Below are positions 25,855-37,800 of a stretch of 64,000 nucleotides of DNA, in pieces. This DNA comes from Anisodus tanguticus. Its lineage: Eukaryota; Streptophyta; Magnoliopsida; Solanales; Solanaceae. Both the position numbers and the translations under genes were made by a program. Position 1 is the first letter of the stretch; every line of letters starts with the position of its first letter. The notes under the pieces are model-generated. The model saw nothing but the letters and a program-made list of their open reading frames with translations. It did no database searches and was not told the origin of the DNA. The stretch is taken from contig CM067546.1 of NCBI GenBank assembly GCA_034509755.1, forward strand, positions 28,511,876 to 28,575,875, given 5' to 3'.

Positions 25855-26835
25855 ATGTCGAGCATATCATTGAAAATGTTGATTTAAATGAACAAACTTA
25901 GAATACGTGTTGGACACGGTGTTCTCAATTGTCCCTGCGACAGACTCTGCTGAATATGCCTCTTTTAATAAGGATGCTTACCAAAAACACCTAGATGATG
26001 TCACTTCAGTACAATGCGTGATGTTGTCTTCCATGTCTATGAAACTTCAGAGACAACATGAGAACATGGATCCCAATGAGATGCTCGAACACTTGAAGAG
26101 TCTCTATGACTCACAATCCCAGACTATGGAATATGAGTTACTGATAGAACTTTTTAAGTGTAAGCTCAATTAAGGGGTCAGGTCTCGCAGCATGTGTTGA
26201 AGACGATAGGGCTGATATAGAGACTTGCTTCAATTGGAACGAAGATGCAAAAGAATGTCGTTACCACCCTCATCCTAAACTCTCTCCCTCGTTCCATTGA
26301 AAATTTCATAGTGAATTACAATATGAATGGAACGAAGGCGAGTCTAGCGGATCTGCACAACATGCTCAAGACCTTTGAGTCTTCCACTTCCAAAGGCAAA
26401 GTTGTGCTCATGGTGAACTCTACTAGCCGACCCAAGTCGAAAAGTAAGGAATGGCAGAAGAAGAAGGGCAAAGCAGTCGATGTGCCCTTAGCTATGAAGC
26501 CTAAGGGAGGTGTGAAGAAGAAGAAGGTGAATCCGGCTAAGGATGTATGCCTCAACTGAAACAAGAAGGGGCATTGGAAGAAGGACTGCACTGCACCAGG
26601 AGGAGGAAAAGCACCAGGTGCTTCTACCTCTGGTGGACAAGGTATGTACGTCATTAAAATAAATATGTCTATAAATAACTCACATTCCTTGGTATTAGAT
26701 ACCGCTTGTGGCTCACACATTTGTACCAATGTGCAGGGGCTAACTGACAGCAGGAAGGTTGGACCAAGAGAGGTGGACCTACGTGTTGGAAATGGAGCAC
26801 GAGTGGATGCGGAACGCGTAAGAACTTATAGATAA
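25855..26835 (+). pseudogene. Gag-protease fragment of Copia B
   Basis: Gag begins MSSISLKML at 25855 and lacks about 60 bp present in A. It is open at 25907-26173 (HLDDVTSVQCVMLSSMSMKL, MDPNEMLEHLKSLYDSQSQ), shifts frame, and resumes at 26245-26559 (VVTTLILNSLPRSIENFIVN). The zinc knuckle reads C-L-N-stop-N-K-K-G-H-W-K-K-D-C: its second Cys codon is now TGA. Protease follows as LVLDTACGSHICTNVQGL, with DTA where D-T/S-G is expected. The frame ends at 26833, just before the junction with segment C. Confidence 0.82.
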
Positions 26836-26847
26836 AATTTGCCTTTT

Positions 26848-29112
26848 GGGACTTTCTTGATGACTTCAGGCTCAGAGTCCATGGGACTTTCTTGATGACT
26901 TCAGGCTCAGAGTCTGAATCATTACTGTATTTAGTCCTTTGGCGATATATTCTTCTACATTGTCCTTTTGTTCCACTTTTAGCATCACTCTCACTTGGAG
27001 TAATTCGAGCATGTCCCCTCCAGCCATGTCTGAAATGGAAACATGAAAACAAAATGGTTTTTATCATTTAATGTGACCGTATATGCCACAATTAATCGTA
27101 GAAGACAAAATATATTTAAGGATCATTTTTTAAAAATATATATATTTAAGTAACTGCATCATAATTTGTTTTGGATTTAACCAACAAACAAAAAAATTAC
27201 ATAATGATGCAGCACTATAGCAGTTGACGTAAGGAGAACAATACAGAATCAATTCATGTTGATTAAAAAAAATTAACATAGGCCAAACAAATCTTTTAAA
27301 TAATCTGCACCCTAACCAGAACACCTTAACCTTTGAAAAAAACTCATACGGGTCATTAAATATTCTCAAAAAAAATAATCTAGTATGAGAATCACAATAC
27401 CAGTACCCATGAACTTCTTTTTAAACCAACAATAGAAAAAGTTGATTCACGTGCCATGTAAAAAATAAAAGAAGACAAAAAAAAACTGTCATGAATTAAA
27501 TGTGAAAGAGACATGCCACTTTAATTCAAACGGAAAGTATATATGTCCTAGAGACAGTCTATATTAAGGACATAATGTATTTGAACACATTCGTATTATA
27601 ATAAGATTAATATTTATAACATTTATAATTATTGAATTATTATTTGATTGTTTGTAATTATTCATTAATGTGTATCCCTTGAGCTTACGTTGTCATTAAT
27701 AGATTGAGATATTAATGATAGAGCGTAAATCTAAAAACAGCCTCGACTAATGATCAGCGAGAATGGATATCGATGATATGTTATAAGTCGACATGTGGTC
27801 TGCATCACATTCTTAGAGAATGTAGTATGTCTCACCTGCTACTAGTAATGATTACTAGTGATAGACATATGGATACTTTTGGAAAGTATTGGTATACCCT
27901 GCTGATAAACTATTTGTTAGACATGTCTAGAGTGTTATCAGCGTGTGGGATATAAAGGTCATTTGACTTGAGGTCAATACGCACCTTGTTTACAAAGTAA
28001 TGTACTTTGACCTTGTCCTAAGCTTAAACTCCTTATAGGATAAGATACGGCTTGTGTTAGGTACATTATGATGTAAACTAAGGTGGTAGTTGAGCCAAGA
28101 ATAGGATTCATTCCTCAATTCGATATTCGAGAGAGCACTCAACTTCTCAGTGATATTAGGTCGGCCAAGTCATTGGCCAATGCAAGAGACATATTTAGAA
28201 TATGGTCTAGTTGTCGACTAATATAGATGAGATAAAGTGATCAAGCCATTTGGATAGACACATGACAATTCCTAAGCTTGATCGAGTGTGTCGCGAATGA
28301 AAGGAATTTATCATCTCACATAAAGGTTATGTTTGTTGGATTCATGTAAACGTACTTCATATATTGAGTTCATCGTACGGCGTTGTCTGAGAGTTTTGTA
28401 TGGACCTTAATTGGATTAGTGTCGATATATAGCCTATAGGGTCACACTATGTCGATTATCTCTTCGATCTAAGGGTGTATTGAGAAAGTATTAAATATTC
28501 GATTTGAAATCGAGACATTTAAATTGATAATAACTATGGGATAATTTCTATTAGATGGAAATTATTTAATTAAATCAAAAATGAATTTTGGATTTAATGT
28601 GCTGAATATATATATTAAATGAAAATGGAAACAAAAATTTTACGTAAGGCATCGCGGCGCTCGTTAGTCTATGCTTACGGCGCCTAAGAAATGAGAGCCC
28701 GGATCGGACTGCCACCGCACTCGGGTTTTGGATCAGGCTGAAGCCTAACCCTAAAATATTTTTCTGACCTAATTTTCAACTATAAATTCAGCACCTCCCC
28801 CTTTGTTATTAACACATACAAGAATTATACTAATTCTATTAAACAATTCTAGACTTAGAGTCTAGGGTAAAACTCTCTCAAACATCTGCCAAGATTTCCT
28901 GGCTTTCTTGACAGATGAATACACTGTAGCATTGTGCTTGCAGTCGAAAAGGGAATCGCGTGTCCACCCTTTAGTAAAGACTTCAGATAATACAATCTGT
29001 AAGTGTTCATGTTTTATGTTACAGGTTTTGATTGTCATATAACCATACCAAAAAAAATTATTGGAATAAGTAGAACAAATATTTAAACTTTCGTTGTACC
29101 TATGTATTTTGA
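26848..29112 (+). repeat. Segmental duplication (copy C) of 17935-20295
   Basis: Direct-orientation copy of the left flank plus LTR of Copia A. The flank part (26848-27532) repeats 17935-18727, including most of the unrecognised coding-like remnant, but lacks about 127 bp (18416-18543). The LTR part (27533-29112) repeats LTR A but stops at TATTTTGA, about 19 bases short of the LTR end and primer site. TATAAAT lies at 28781-28787. By eye, divergence from A is a few percent. Confidence 0.82.
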
Positions 29113-30606
29113 TCAATCATAACTTTTAAATTGTGAACCCTTGTCCATATAGATAAAACTTGCAGAACGACAAATCTCATACTCATTTTATAATATATTA
29201 ACTTAGTGGACCTATGTATATTAAGGCATCTTGCCTTTCTTATGAAGACCCATTAAGAAGAGCAAGTTACAGGCTATTCCCGAAGCCAAAAGAAACGGCA
29301 TTTTTTTCTTTCCTTTTTCTTTAAAATATGACTTCTCAAAAAAAAAACACGAAAGAAGACAAGTACAAGATACTTCAAGCCATGCCTAACACACGATTTT
29401 GATAGTAGGTATTCAATCATGAATTCTCATTTCCCTTTTCTTAAGATTTTACTCTGATTCATGAGATTGAACAATAGTAAAACAAAATAACTTATAATAT
29501 TCGCTAATAATTCTGATCTTCAAAAAGAGAATTATTAGCGAACAAGTTTTATGACTTACTCTTTTTTTTGGACACTTTGCTTCTTTGTACTTAACTGTTA
29601 CTTTCTCTCCTTTTTTTTTTCTTTAAAAAGAGTTGCCACTATATTTCAATCTATATTATGAGTGATAGGAATACTAAGTAACAAAACAACAAAATTTTGG
29701 GAAACTAATTACAGAGAATCATGAGAAGAAAATTAAAGGAGATTGTTGGCGTGAAAATGGGAGTAAAGTTTTTGCTTTTTGGAATTACAATAAGAAAGAG
29801 AGAGAAAAAGAAAAGAAAAGAATGAAAGAAGAACATATAGAGAGAGTAACATATAAAATAGGCTAATAAAGGGGAAAATAACAGAGTATTGAGCAAAATA
29901 ATAGGTTTTTTGGAACAGCAGCTTATTTAAAGGTTAATTGAAAACTTATTTAGAAACGGAAAAGGAAAGAAAATCACTAAGGGTGTGGTTTGACATCTCT
30001 CCACTTCTCGAATTTGAGACTTAGGAATACTTCTCCTTTAATGTGTCGTACGAACCATAAATTTGAATTAGTTGGTTAAGTAATACCAAATACGAGGTGA
30101 TTATATAAAAGGAGAAAGAACAAGGAAAGAAAAAAAATTGAAATTAAAGTAAAATATAAGAAATAACACACACAACAGAAAAGCTAATTCAACTGATAGG
30201 ATCCGCAACTAGTTTTGTCACTTATTTATGTTGTTCTTTTTCTTGCTGTATTTCATTTTCTTTAGTCTAAATTTCATGTTTTATTTTGTCTGAATAGAAA
30301 GAAAAAAAAATAGAAAAGCCAAAAAATTATACTATCTATTTAGACTAAGATAATCATACACTAAAAGCCACACACACATATGTGAAATATTCCCGTGAAG
30401 AATGTTTGTTATTTTCTTTGGCAACTTTTTATGAAAAATTAATATAAAAGTTACAGTTCATTTATACTCCAATAGCTATGTGTATAAAAAGATAATCTCT
30501 TCTTTCTCGATATAATTTTTAAATTTACTAATGTAATGCGCGAAAGCGCGGACTTATTTATTAGTATAATATTAGCTAATTTCCCGTTGTTGAAGTCCTT
30601 TAAGCA
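29113..30606. other. AT-rich stretch without supported genes
   Basis: Rich in A and T runs. Short frames such as 29705-29896 lack any recognisable motif. A short hairpin (GCGCGAAAGCGC, 30538-30549) lies near the hAT insertion. Confidence 0.5.
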
Positions 30607-30614
30607 CTTAAATC
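30607..30614. repeat. hAT target site duplication, left
   Basis: CTTAAATC, repeated exactly at 34205-34212 on the other side of the element. Eight bases is the hAT signature. Confidence 0.9.
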
Positions 30615-31048
30615 TAGGAGTGGCCAGTGGGCCGGGCTCGGGTCTGGCGGGCCGGGTCCGGCGGTGTCGGGGTCGGGGCGGGACGGGAGAAGGGGCGGGG
30701 TCGGGTGCGGCGGGGTCGGGTCCGGCGGGACCGGAGCAAGTCCCGTCCCCGATCCCGATCCCGTCGGGCTCGGGTCGGGCGGGCTCGGGAGGGTCGGGCT
30801 CGGGTCGGGATACGGCGGGTTTTTTTTTTTTTTTTTTAAATAACATATGTATAAAAAAAACTCAATAAACAAAACAAGATAGTGTAATAAAAACATCCCA
30901 AGGCTGTTTTTGTGCCTCTTATATTATTTAATAGACATGATTTTTTTGTAATACAAATACAATTGTCTAAAATCTAAATTGCAACTTTGTGGTGTTGTCC
31001 AAAAGTTACAAATTACATAATAAAATTACAATTAAAAAAATTACATTC

Positions 31049-33486
31049 TCAAAAAACCTGTTCTAATTGCTTGATGATTTCATGTGGTTCTTCGGTTGGA
31101 ATTGGTATTTGTTGGTCAAATTGATCCACGTCGCTTCCACTACCTTCGGTTAAGATTTCGTTGTAGTTTTCATCATCTTCTTCGTTGATCTCCGGTTGAC
31201 CGCACCTTCTCCGCTCCGCTCGTATCCAATCTCTGAATAATACGCAATTTCCAAGTCGTCTCCGGCTAATGAGTGTCGTGGTCTCCTATTTGATATCTCG
31301 CGCAGAAAAAGCGCTTTCGGACGCAGTTGACGACGCTTGAATGTTCAAAACATCTCGAGCCATCATTGAAAGTGTCGGAAAGGTCTTCTCATTCCCCCTC
31401 CGTATTTCAAAGCAAGTCTTCATGTCCATCTTCATTGATAACTTCTTGATACGGTACGTAACCCCGCAAAACAAAAATATCCAACTCGCTAATTTGGTTA
31501 GTAGTAGAGGTACGACCGCACATTCTATTTCTGAGGCTTTCAATACTAGCCGCAGAAACATCATGTCTTTTGTGAGGTTGTATTGAAGATGAAGAAGATG
31601 GTATGGAAGTCGGTAAGTTACTAGCATTTTCTTGTTGATAAAATCTATATATATTTTTGCATTGGTGTTCTACGCTAGACAATACTTCTTCTTTAGTTTG
31701 TTCAATAGGTGGTGGGTGATTTAGATTTTTGGGACTTGGAGGTGGTAGTACTTCTATACAATCGTAAATAGTTTCAATTAGTGATTTAGTACCGTCTATT
31801 TTAATAGTATGATTTAATACGGAACCAATAATATAAATAGAGGGAATAGGAATAAAATATTTTTTTATTTTGACAAACATTTTTTTAATAGCGCCTTATA
31901 AATTTGGTTTTTCCATATATTCACTAAGTAATAAAAATATTAGAGTTATATAAAATAACATAGTTGAAATAGTAGGATAATATATACCGGAAAATTCTTT
32001 TGTTGCTTGAAAAATTTCTCTAAAAATACAATAAGTTCGGAAATTTTTCCCAATCACTATCTAAAATCATATCACGGTGGCTTTTTATTATGAGAGTTAA
32101 AAAATAAAGTTATAGGTAATTTATAGTCATAAGCAACAAGTAGTTGCTCGTATAAAGAATTCCACCTAGTGGATACTTCTTGTGGAATTTTTCTAAAAGG
32201 TAGTCCACAATCATGACAAATTTTTTTATATTCTTTTCTACGTTGTACTTTATTACTTTTAAAAATAAAGTTTATAGCAAATTGTATTTTACTAAGAATG
32301 TCTTCAAAAAGTGATAGACCATCCTTTACAATTAAGTTATATATATGGCACGCGCATTTTATATGAAAATGGTCCGGAAAAGACGGAGTTAAACTATTTT
32401 TAAAATTGTAATTGCGTAATTGTTACTAGAAGCGTTATCTAATGTAATAGTCATAATTTTATCGGTAATTCCATAATAATCGCACACTTGATAAATATTT
32501 TCTCGCAATAAAAGTACCAAAGTGTGCCTATCATCTATATATCTATACGCTAAAATACGTTTTTGCATAGACCATTTATAATCTATCCAATGACAAGTTA
32601 CAAGTTAAATAATCATGGCCGTTAGTACTACGACCTATATCGGACGTGATGGATACTTTGCCATTAAAATGATATAATGAAAAACGTAAATATTGTTGAT
32701 ATTAATGCGCGAATTTAAATACATCTCTCTTAACGATTGATCTAGGAAAACCGTTAAAAGCAGGATTATATATATCTCTAATGTAATGAATAAAACCGGG
32801 AGATGAAGGAAATGAAAAAGGCAAACCCTCCACAAGCAACTAATTTTGATATTGCTTCCCTATCTCTATGTTTATTGTATTTAGGGCCTACAATTCCCCC
32901 CGTCATAGGGTTAATTTGACCTTGTACTTGGTCCGGGACAATATTAGTATGTGAACCTTGTCTCGATGGAGCGGGCGTTTGCGCACCCGGTTTTGAAGCT
33001 CGGTATTGGGCATACCTAGCATTTGGATGAGCACTTACTACGTGTCTAATTAAACCCCCCGTCCCACCGTGACCTTTTCGAGTTTTAAATTTTAAAACAT
33101 TTTTACAAATTTTACATATGGCTACTTGATTCTCTACGTCCCTATCAAAAAATGTCCATGCATCGATTTTAATGGTCGTTTTTCTTTGGACCTCGTCTCA
33201 TACTAGGGGGAATAGGAGGTATTTCGGTTGAAGGTGCACTAGTGGGTGTGTTGTCATCAACATTAGTGGGTATATCATCTAGATCATCGTCTAAATTAAA
33301 GTCTTCTTGAGTTCCGTAAAATAGCTCCTGGTCTAAATCTAATGGTATTGTAGGAAAATGTTGAGTATCAACAAAATCATCCCGTGTAGGAATAAGATGA
33401 CTAGAAGAAGTACCCTTGCCCTGGTTGCCCCTACTAGAAGAAGCACCCTTACCTTTACCCTTAAACATACCTTTTAATTCTTCCAT
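31049..33486 (-). pseudogene. hAT transposase pseudogene (BED finger and dimerisation domain)
   Basis: The N-terminus starts MEELKGMFKGKGKGASSSRG at 33486. After a one-base frame change near 33170 comes a BED zinc finger (KIDAWTFFDRD, CKICKNVLKF, RHVVSAHP). The middle part around 32400-32130 reads CACHIYNLIVKDGLSLFEDI and QEVSTRWNSLYEQLL, giving the CxxH and RW motifs of hAT enzymes. 31880-31407 reads KKYFIPIPSIYIIGSVLN; then a frame change leads to FPTLSMMARDVLNIQ and SSTASESAFSA, the C-terminal dimerisation domain. A further shift gives an acidic tail ending at 31049. It would cut and join the element ends; here it cannot be translated whole. Confidence 0.88.
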
Positions 33487-33900
33487 TTTAATTATGATAA
33501 TAAATAAATAATTAAAGACAATAAAATTAAGTGATCTAAACTAAATAAAACAGACAATAATAATTTAATGAAGGAACGAATGTACCAAACGCCGACGTAA
33601 CGTCGACGTGTAATCGAGAGGTTGAAAATTGAAACTTTGCTCGATGGAAGATCCTCAAGCTAGTTGCCAACTTCACTACCAATTCCCAAATGAATAAATA
33701 AAATTGAATATTTAGCAAACAATGTAGAATTGTAGAGAGAGATATTGAGAAATTAGAGAGATTGTAGGAAGATTTGTGAGAAAGATGAAGAGAAAATGAG
33801 TTATTTATAGTTGAAAAATTGGGTTAAAGTGTAAATATAATAACTTATGGGTTAAAAATAAATATTAAGGGGTAGGGGGTTGGGGGAGGGGGGGGCTAAA

Positions 33901-33922
33901 ATGGCCGTTGGCCAACGGCCAT
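33901..33922. repeat. Perfect 22-bp palindrome near the hAT right end
   Basis: ATGGCCGTTGG followed by its exact complement. A looser copy (AATGGTCGTTGG, then CAACGGCCATT) follows at about 33931-33955. It lies 280 bases inside the element end, next to the GC-rich subterminal array. Confidence 0.9.
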
Positions 33923-34204
33923 AATCTAAAATGGTCGTTGGTGCAACGGCCATTTTTGCAAAGGGCGGGGTCGGGGTCGGGGCGGGCTCGGGGCGGGCTC
34001 GGGTCTCGCGGGCTTGGGGCGGGCTCGGGTCTCGCGGGACGAGACCTCGTCCCGTCCCGAGTTCGAGTCCCGCCGCCGTAATTTTTTTTTTTTTTTTTTT
34101 GGCGGGGTCGGGGCGGGACCGGGGCGGGGTCGGGGCGGGACAGGTGCGGGCTCGGGACGGGCTCGGGTCGGGGTCGGGCTGTCCTGGCCCACTGGCCAGC
34201 TTTA

Positions 34205-34212
34205 CTTAAATC
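34205..34212. repeat. hAT target site duplication, right
   Basis: CTTAAATC, identical to 30607-30614. Confidence 0.9.
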
Positions 34213-34215
34213 ATA

Positions 34216-34473
34216 CTCCCCCGTCCCATTTAAATGTAGCTTTAAATATTTCCACGCTCATTAAGAAAATAATAAACACAAGTTATAGTTTACTAAATTA
34301 CACTAATTTAATAAAGCTAGACTGATATTTCCTCTCAAATATTATGCATACTTCTTTAATGTTTAGAGTATAGTTGAAAATAATTATCAATTTTAGTCTT
34401 GAATTTCTAAAGTGACAATTATTTTGTGACAAATTTATAAGATAAAATTACCGTTAAAATGAAACGAAGAGAG
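34216..34473. mobile_element. Stowaway-like MITE
   Basis: Left end CTCCCCCGTCCCATTTAA and right end (read inward) CTCTCTTCGTTTCATTTTAA, with TA on both sides (34214-34215, 34474-34475). Length about 258 bp, no coding sequence. The CTCCCTCCGT-type end and the TA target are Stowaway traits. It sits 3 bases right of the hAT target duplication. Confidence 0.7.
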
Positions 34474-34885
34474 TATTGGAAAAAATTGTCCAGTTCCACA
34501 TTTTAGTTAATGGCATTAAAGATGAGACAAGCGGGCAAATCATAACTTCCTATACATAACACATGTTGGCTTCACACCTATTGATTCCATGGCCAACCAT
34601 CTCAACTGTTTTGCATATTGTCCAATACTTTCAGAAAGAATCATCCCAGAGAAAGTCTTTTAAAATTACAGAGATACAATTGGCAAGCTCCACAAGTGAG
34701 CTCACAAATTGCAATGACAAATAACTTGTAATAAACAAATGGAAATCATGTAACCTAAGAACTACATCATGGAAAAGGCACGAGACCTTTTTTCCATCTC
34801 CCAGATCTGGGGACGCGCCAATGATGATACAACAGTATAGCTAGGTAGGTTCCTAGAACAATTGCATTACACAATCCAATGGGAG

Positions 34886-37800
34886 CTAGAGCAAGGTTGG
34901 GTATTTTGCATCAAGGAATTCCCTCAACATTTTGGCAGCCTTCTAACCACCCATCAATTCTGCTAATCTCTCCACCGGAAGCATGGCAAGTTCCGCCAAG
35001 CTTTTGCAGCCATCCATTATTGCCCTATAGTTGGAATCTGTCACGCCTGGCAGCCGTCTCAACATCTCTACTGCAGATGTATTATAATTTTCAGCTCTAC
35101 AAAAAAGTGAAGCCAAGACGAATGTTATCAAGCTGCTAAACATCAGAATAAAGTTTTAAATGTTCAACCTACGACAAGCAGAAAGCAGCTTTAGAACCAA
35201 CCTAACATCATTTTCGACAACACCCTCTTCTGATGGGACACCCACTCTAATTGCCTTGACTTCATCAGGTTCATCTTGGTTTGATTTAAGAGACGCAAAT
35301 ATTTCAGCTGTTGCATGCAGACTACGAGACCAGATAATGCAAAGTCGAGGAAAGTGGAGAACAAGCAAGGAGAGCTTCGAGATAATGCTATTTGGAGTTA
35401 CGTCATCACCAATTTCACTAGCAGACTACAAAGGTGACAAGAACTTATCTAGAAAAATACCAATTAAAACAGAGATACACCCAAAGCACAATATATGCAG
35501 CACAATTACCTGAAATGAAAAGCTTTTATCCTGTGAAAACTCAATAAGAAGAACAGGAATCCGATAATAACGTGACATCATTTCCACCTGGTGGTAAAGA
35601 CGGCCAGATGCAAAACTGCCAAATAGATCCTGTATACTCTTTCTTTCTACGCATATCAATGGGGAAAGTATGTAATCACCAACTTCCAAGGTCACTGGTA
35701 TAATGCGCATGCCTTTCTGATGAAGAACATTAGGAAGAGTACTCGTGAACTCCCTCATATCCACAATGACCTGGTTAAAAAGAAAGTCTCTGTATCGAAT
35801 AATGTCATGCAATTATTTAATTGTCAACAGAACAAAACTTGGAAATACGTACTTGCAATTCCCTTTCTGCTTCTCTTCTTCCACCAGCTTTTCTGGTTAT
35901 TAGATTTTGAGATATAATGGACTGAGGCTCATTGGAAGAATCCTGTCCCACACATCGTCCATCCTGATAATTATCCACAATTAGATCCCAAGACAGAAAA
36001 GCATTTATTAGTACGAAAAGTTAGGTTCTCACAAACGAATGCAAATTTATGGAGACAATGACCAAAATCTGGAAGAGAAGAAGTCAAATCACAGAAACGC
36101 ATTTATACAGCTATTTAACAGCTATTTTCACTTTAGATTTGATCGCAGATTAAAGGGAACTTCATTCCACACCTGAAGATTCTATGCCCTCGAGATACAA
36201 GTCATTCACTGATGAATATCTAATTCTACCTTAAATTCTTTAAATTTTTGTGGACTCAACATCCTAGGAGGATCATACATTGTACAAATAATTCATGCAT
36301 CTTTACTTTTACCATATTACAATTGTGAACAAGAGGGTTTCAAACTTTATGTTGCACCTCAACATTTCTATGAATAAATATTTTTTAGTTATGAATATAT
36401 AACTATTTTTTAGTTATGAAGAAGTTAATTACCAGCTACTGAATAATGACACTGTAAACTATTGTCATGAATAGATAGAATCAGTAAAACACTTTAAGAA
36501 ACAAAAAGATGTACTGAAATGGGAAGAAGAAAACAAAACAAAATTTTTTGAGGAGAAAACCTAACAAAATAGAACTTCTCAAAGCTCTTCTTTAAACAGA
36601 CATGAATGGCAAATTAATAGTAGCATATTGTGATGCAGTGGATCTTTACAAGTAGAAAAGAGCTAACCTGATCTACTGGGATCATCATCAGTGATTTCTG
36701 TCTTATAAGGGACTCAAATGCTCCATTTTCTCTACGCACACTTGCCTCAAACTTTTTCACCTCAGTAGAGTCTTCATAGAAGAGAAAGTACACCTTAACC
36801 TTTCTTGAAGGATTCTCAGCTTTATAGATTTCAACCTCTCTCACAAATCCAATGTCAGGATGGTAACCAATAATGGTAGAGGGCTTCAAAATATCAAGAA
36901 TTTTTGTATCACTCTCCAAGGCATAGAAAACCACTGGTGGGAGCTTCTTAGTTTCAGTTGAAGACTCAGCATCCAGACCTTGGTCGTGCTTCCGAAGAAA
37001 CACTTCATCCAAACATCCGCTTTCCATTGCATTATCTGGGAAGATACCAGGAACATAAACAATAATTCATTTGTTTTTATCTATTGTAAGAGGAAAAGGT
37101 ATCAGATTTACCATTAGGTGCCACATCATTGTTTTTTTTTCACCAGCTGAACCTTTCTTTTTCTTTCCTTTACCTTTTCCTTTTACAAAACCTCCACCAT
37201 CCACATGGTTCTGATCATCATCGTCACCAATAATATCCTTGTTGATTCTTTTGCTAACTTCCAATGCAGCCGCCAGCAGTGCATCATGTTCCTGCTTGCT
37301 TATGCTACTAACTTCTGCTTTCTTTCCAGGTGATGTTGCAACAACACCATCAAGTACCCCAAACCCTTTAGGCCCTTTAGCTTTCTTTGCATTGCGTTTT
37401 GGCAATGCCTGCAGCTGTACCTTGCTCAACAAATACTTTTCCCACTCTTCACGCATGACCTATCCAATATATAAAATCTATAAGATACCAATTTTGCATT
37501 GCATAGTTAAACATGATCGAAAGCAATACATTTTGTGTTACAATTAAGAAAATATGAGATTGTCTCAAGTAGCCTTTTAGCATAACTTCTACAGTTATTT
37601 GTTCGAGCTCTTCTTTTTCATTTACCGGGACTAACAAGTTCTATTAAGAGTGGCTCACATATCTTCCCTTATCCCCAAAAATGTACAAAATAAATAAATA
37701 TAAAACCAAAAAAAAAAAAAGAGGATAAACTGAACAAATGAAGAAGATAAAAGTGTGGGTTAGTAAGAATATTTTTTATAAGGTAATGGACTTTAATTGA

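Larger units (their letters stand above)
22359..26835 (+). mobile_element. Copia element B, truncated after protease
   Basis: LTR (22359-23927), primer site (TGGTATCAGAACC at 23929), leader (to about 25854), gag and the start of protease, then an abrupt end at about 26835. It abuts element A on the left and duplicated segment C on the right. I find no 3' LTR of its own. No gene is seen in the leader; a short minus frame at 24284-24481 looks like chance. Confidence 0.75.
30615..34204 (-). mobile_element. hAT DNA transposon, decayed but with intact ends
   Basis: Both ends read inward as TA, four variable bases, then TGGCCAGTGGGCC: 16 of the first 19 bases match between the inverted ends. An exact 8-bp duplication flanks the element. 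Next to each end is a GC-rich array of GGGTCGGGGC-type motifs (30620-30815 and 33960-34195), each with a 16-20 base T-run, typical of subterminal transposase-binding repeats. The interior carries a minus-strand hAT transposase with frameshifts. Length is 3590 bp. Confidence 0.92.

Noticed and set aside
30538..30560. Hairpin GCGCGAAAGCGC as a possible Helitron 3' end
   Set aside because: No CTRR-type terminus follows it and no matching 5' TC end is evident.
30451..30896. Several overlapping Pro/Gly/Arg-rich frames on both strands
   Set aside because: They are shadows of the GC-rich subterminal repeat of the hAT element; the same holds at 33926-34325.
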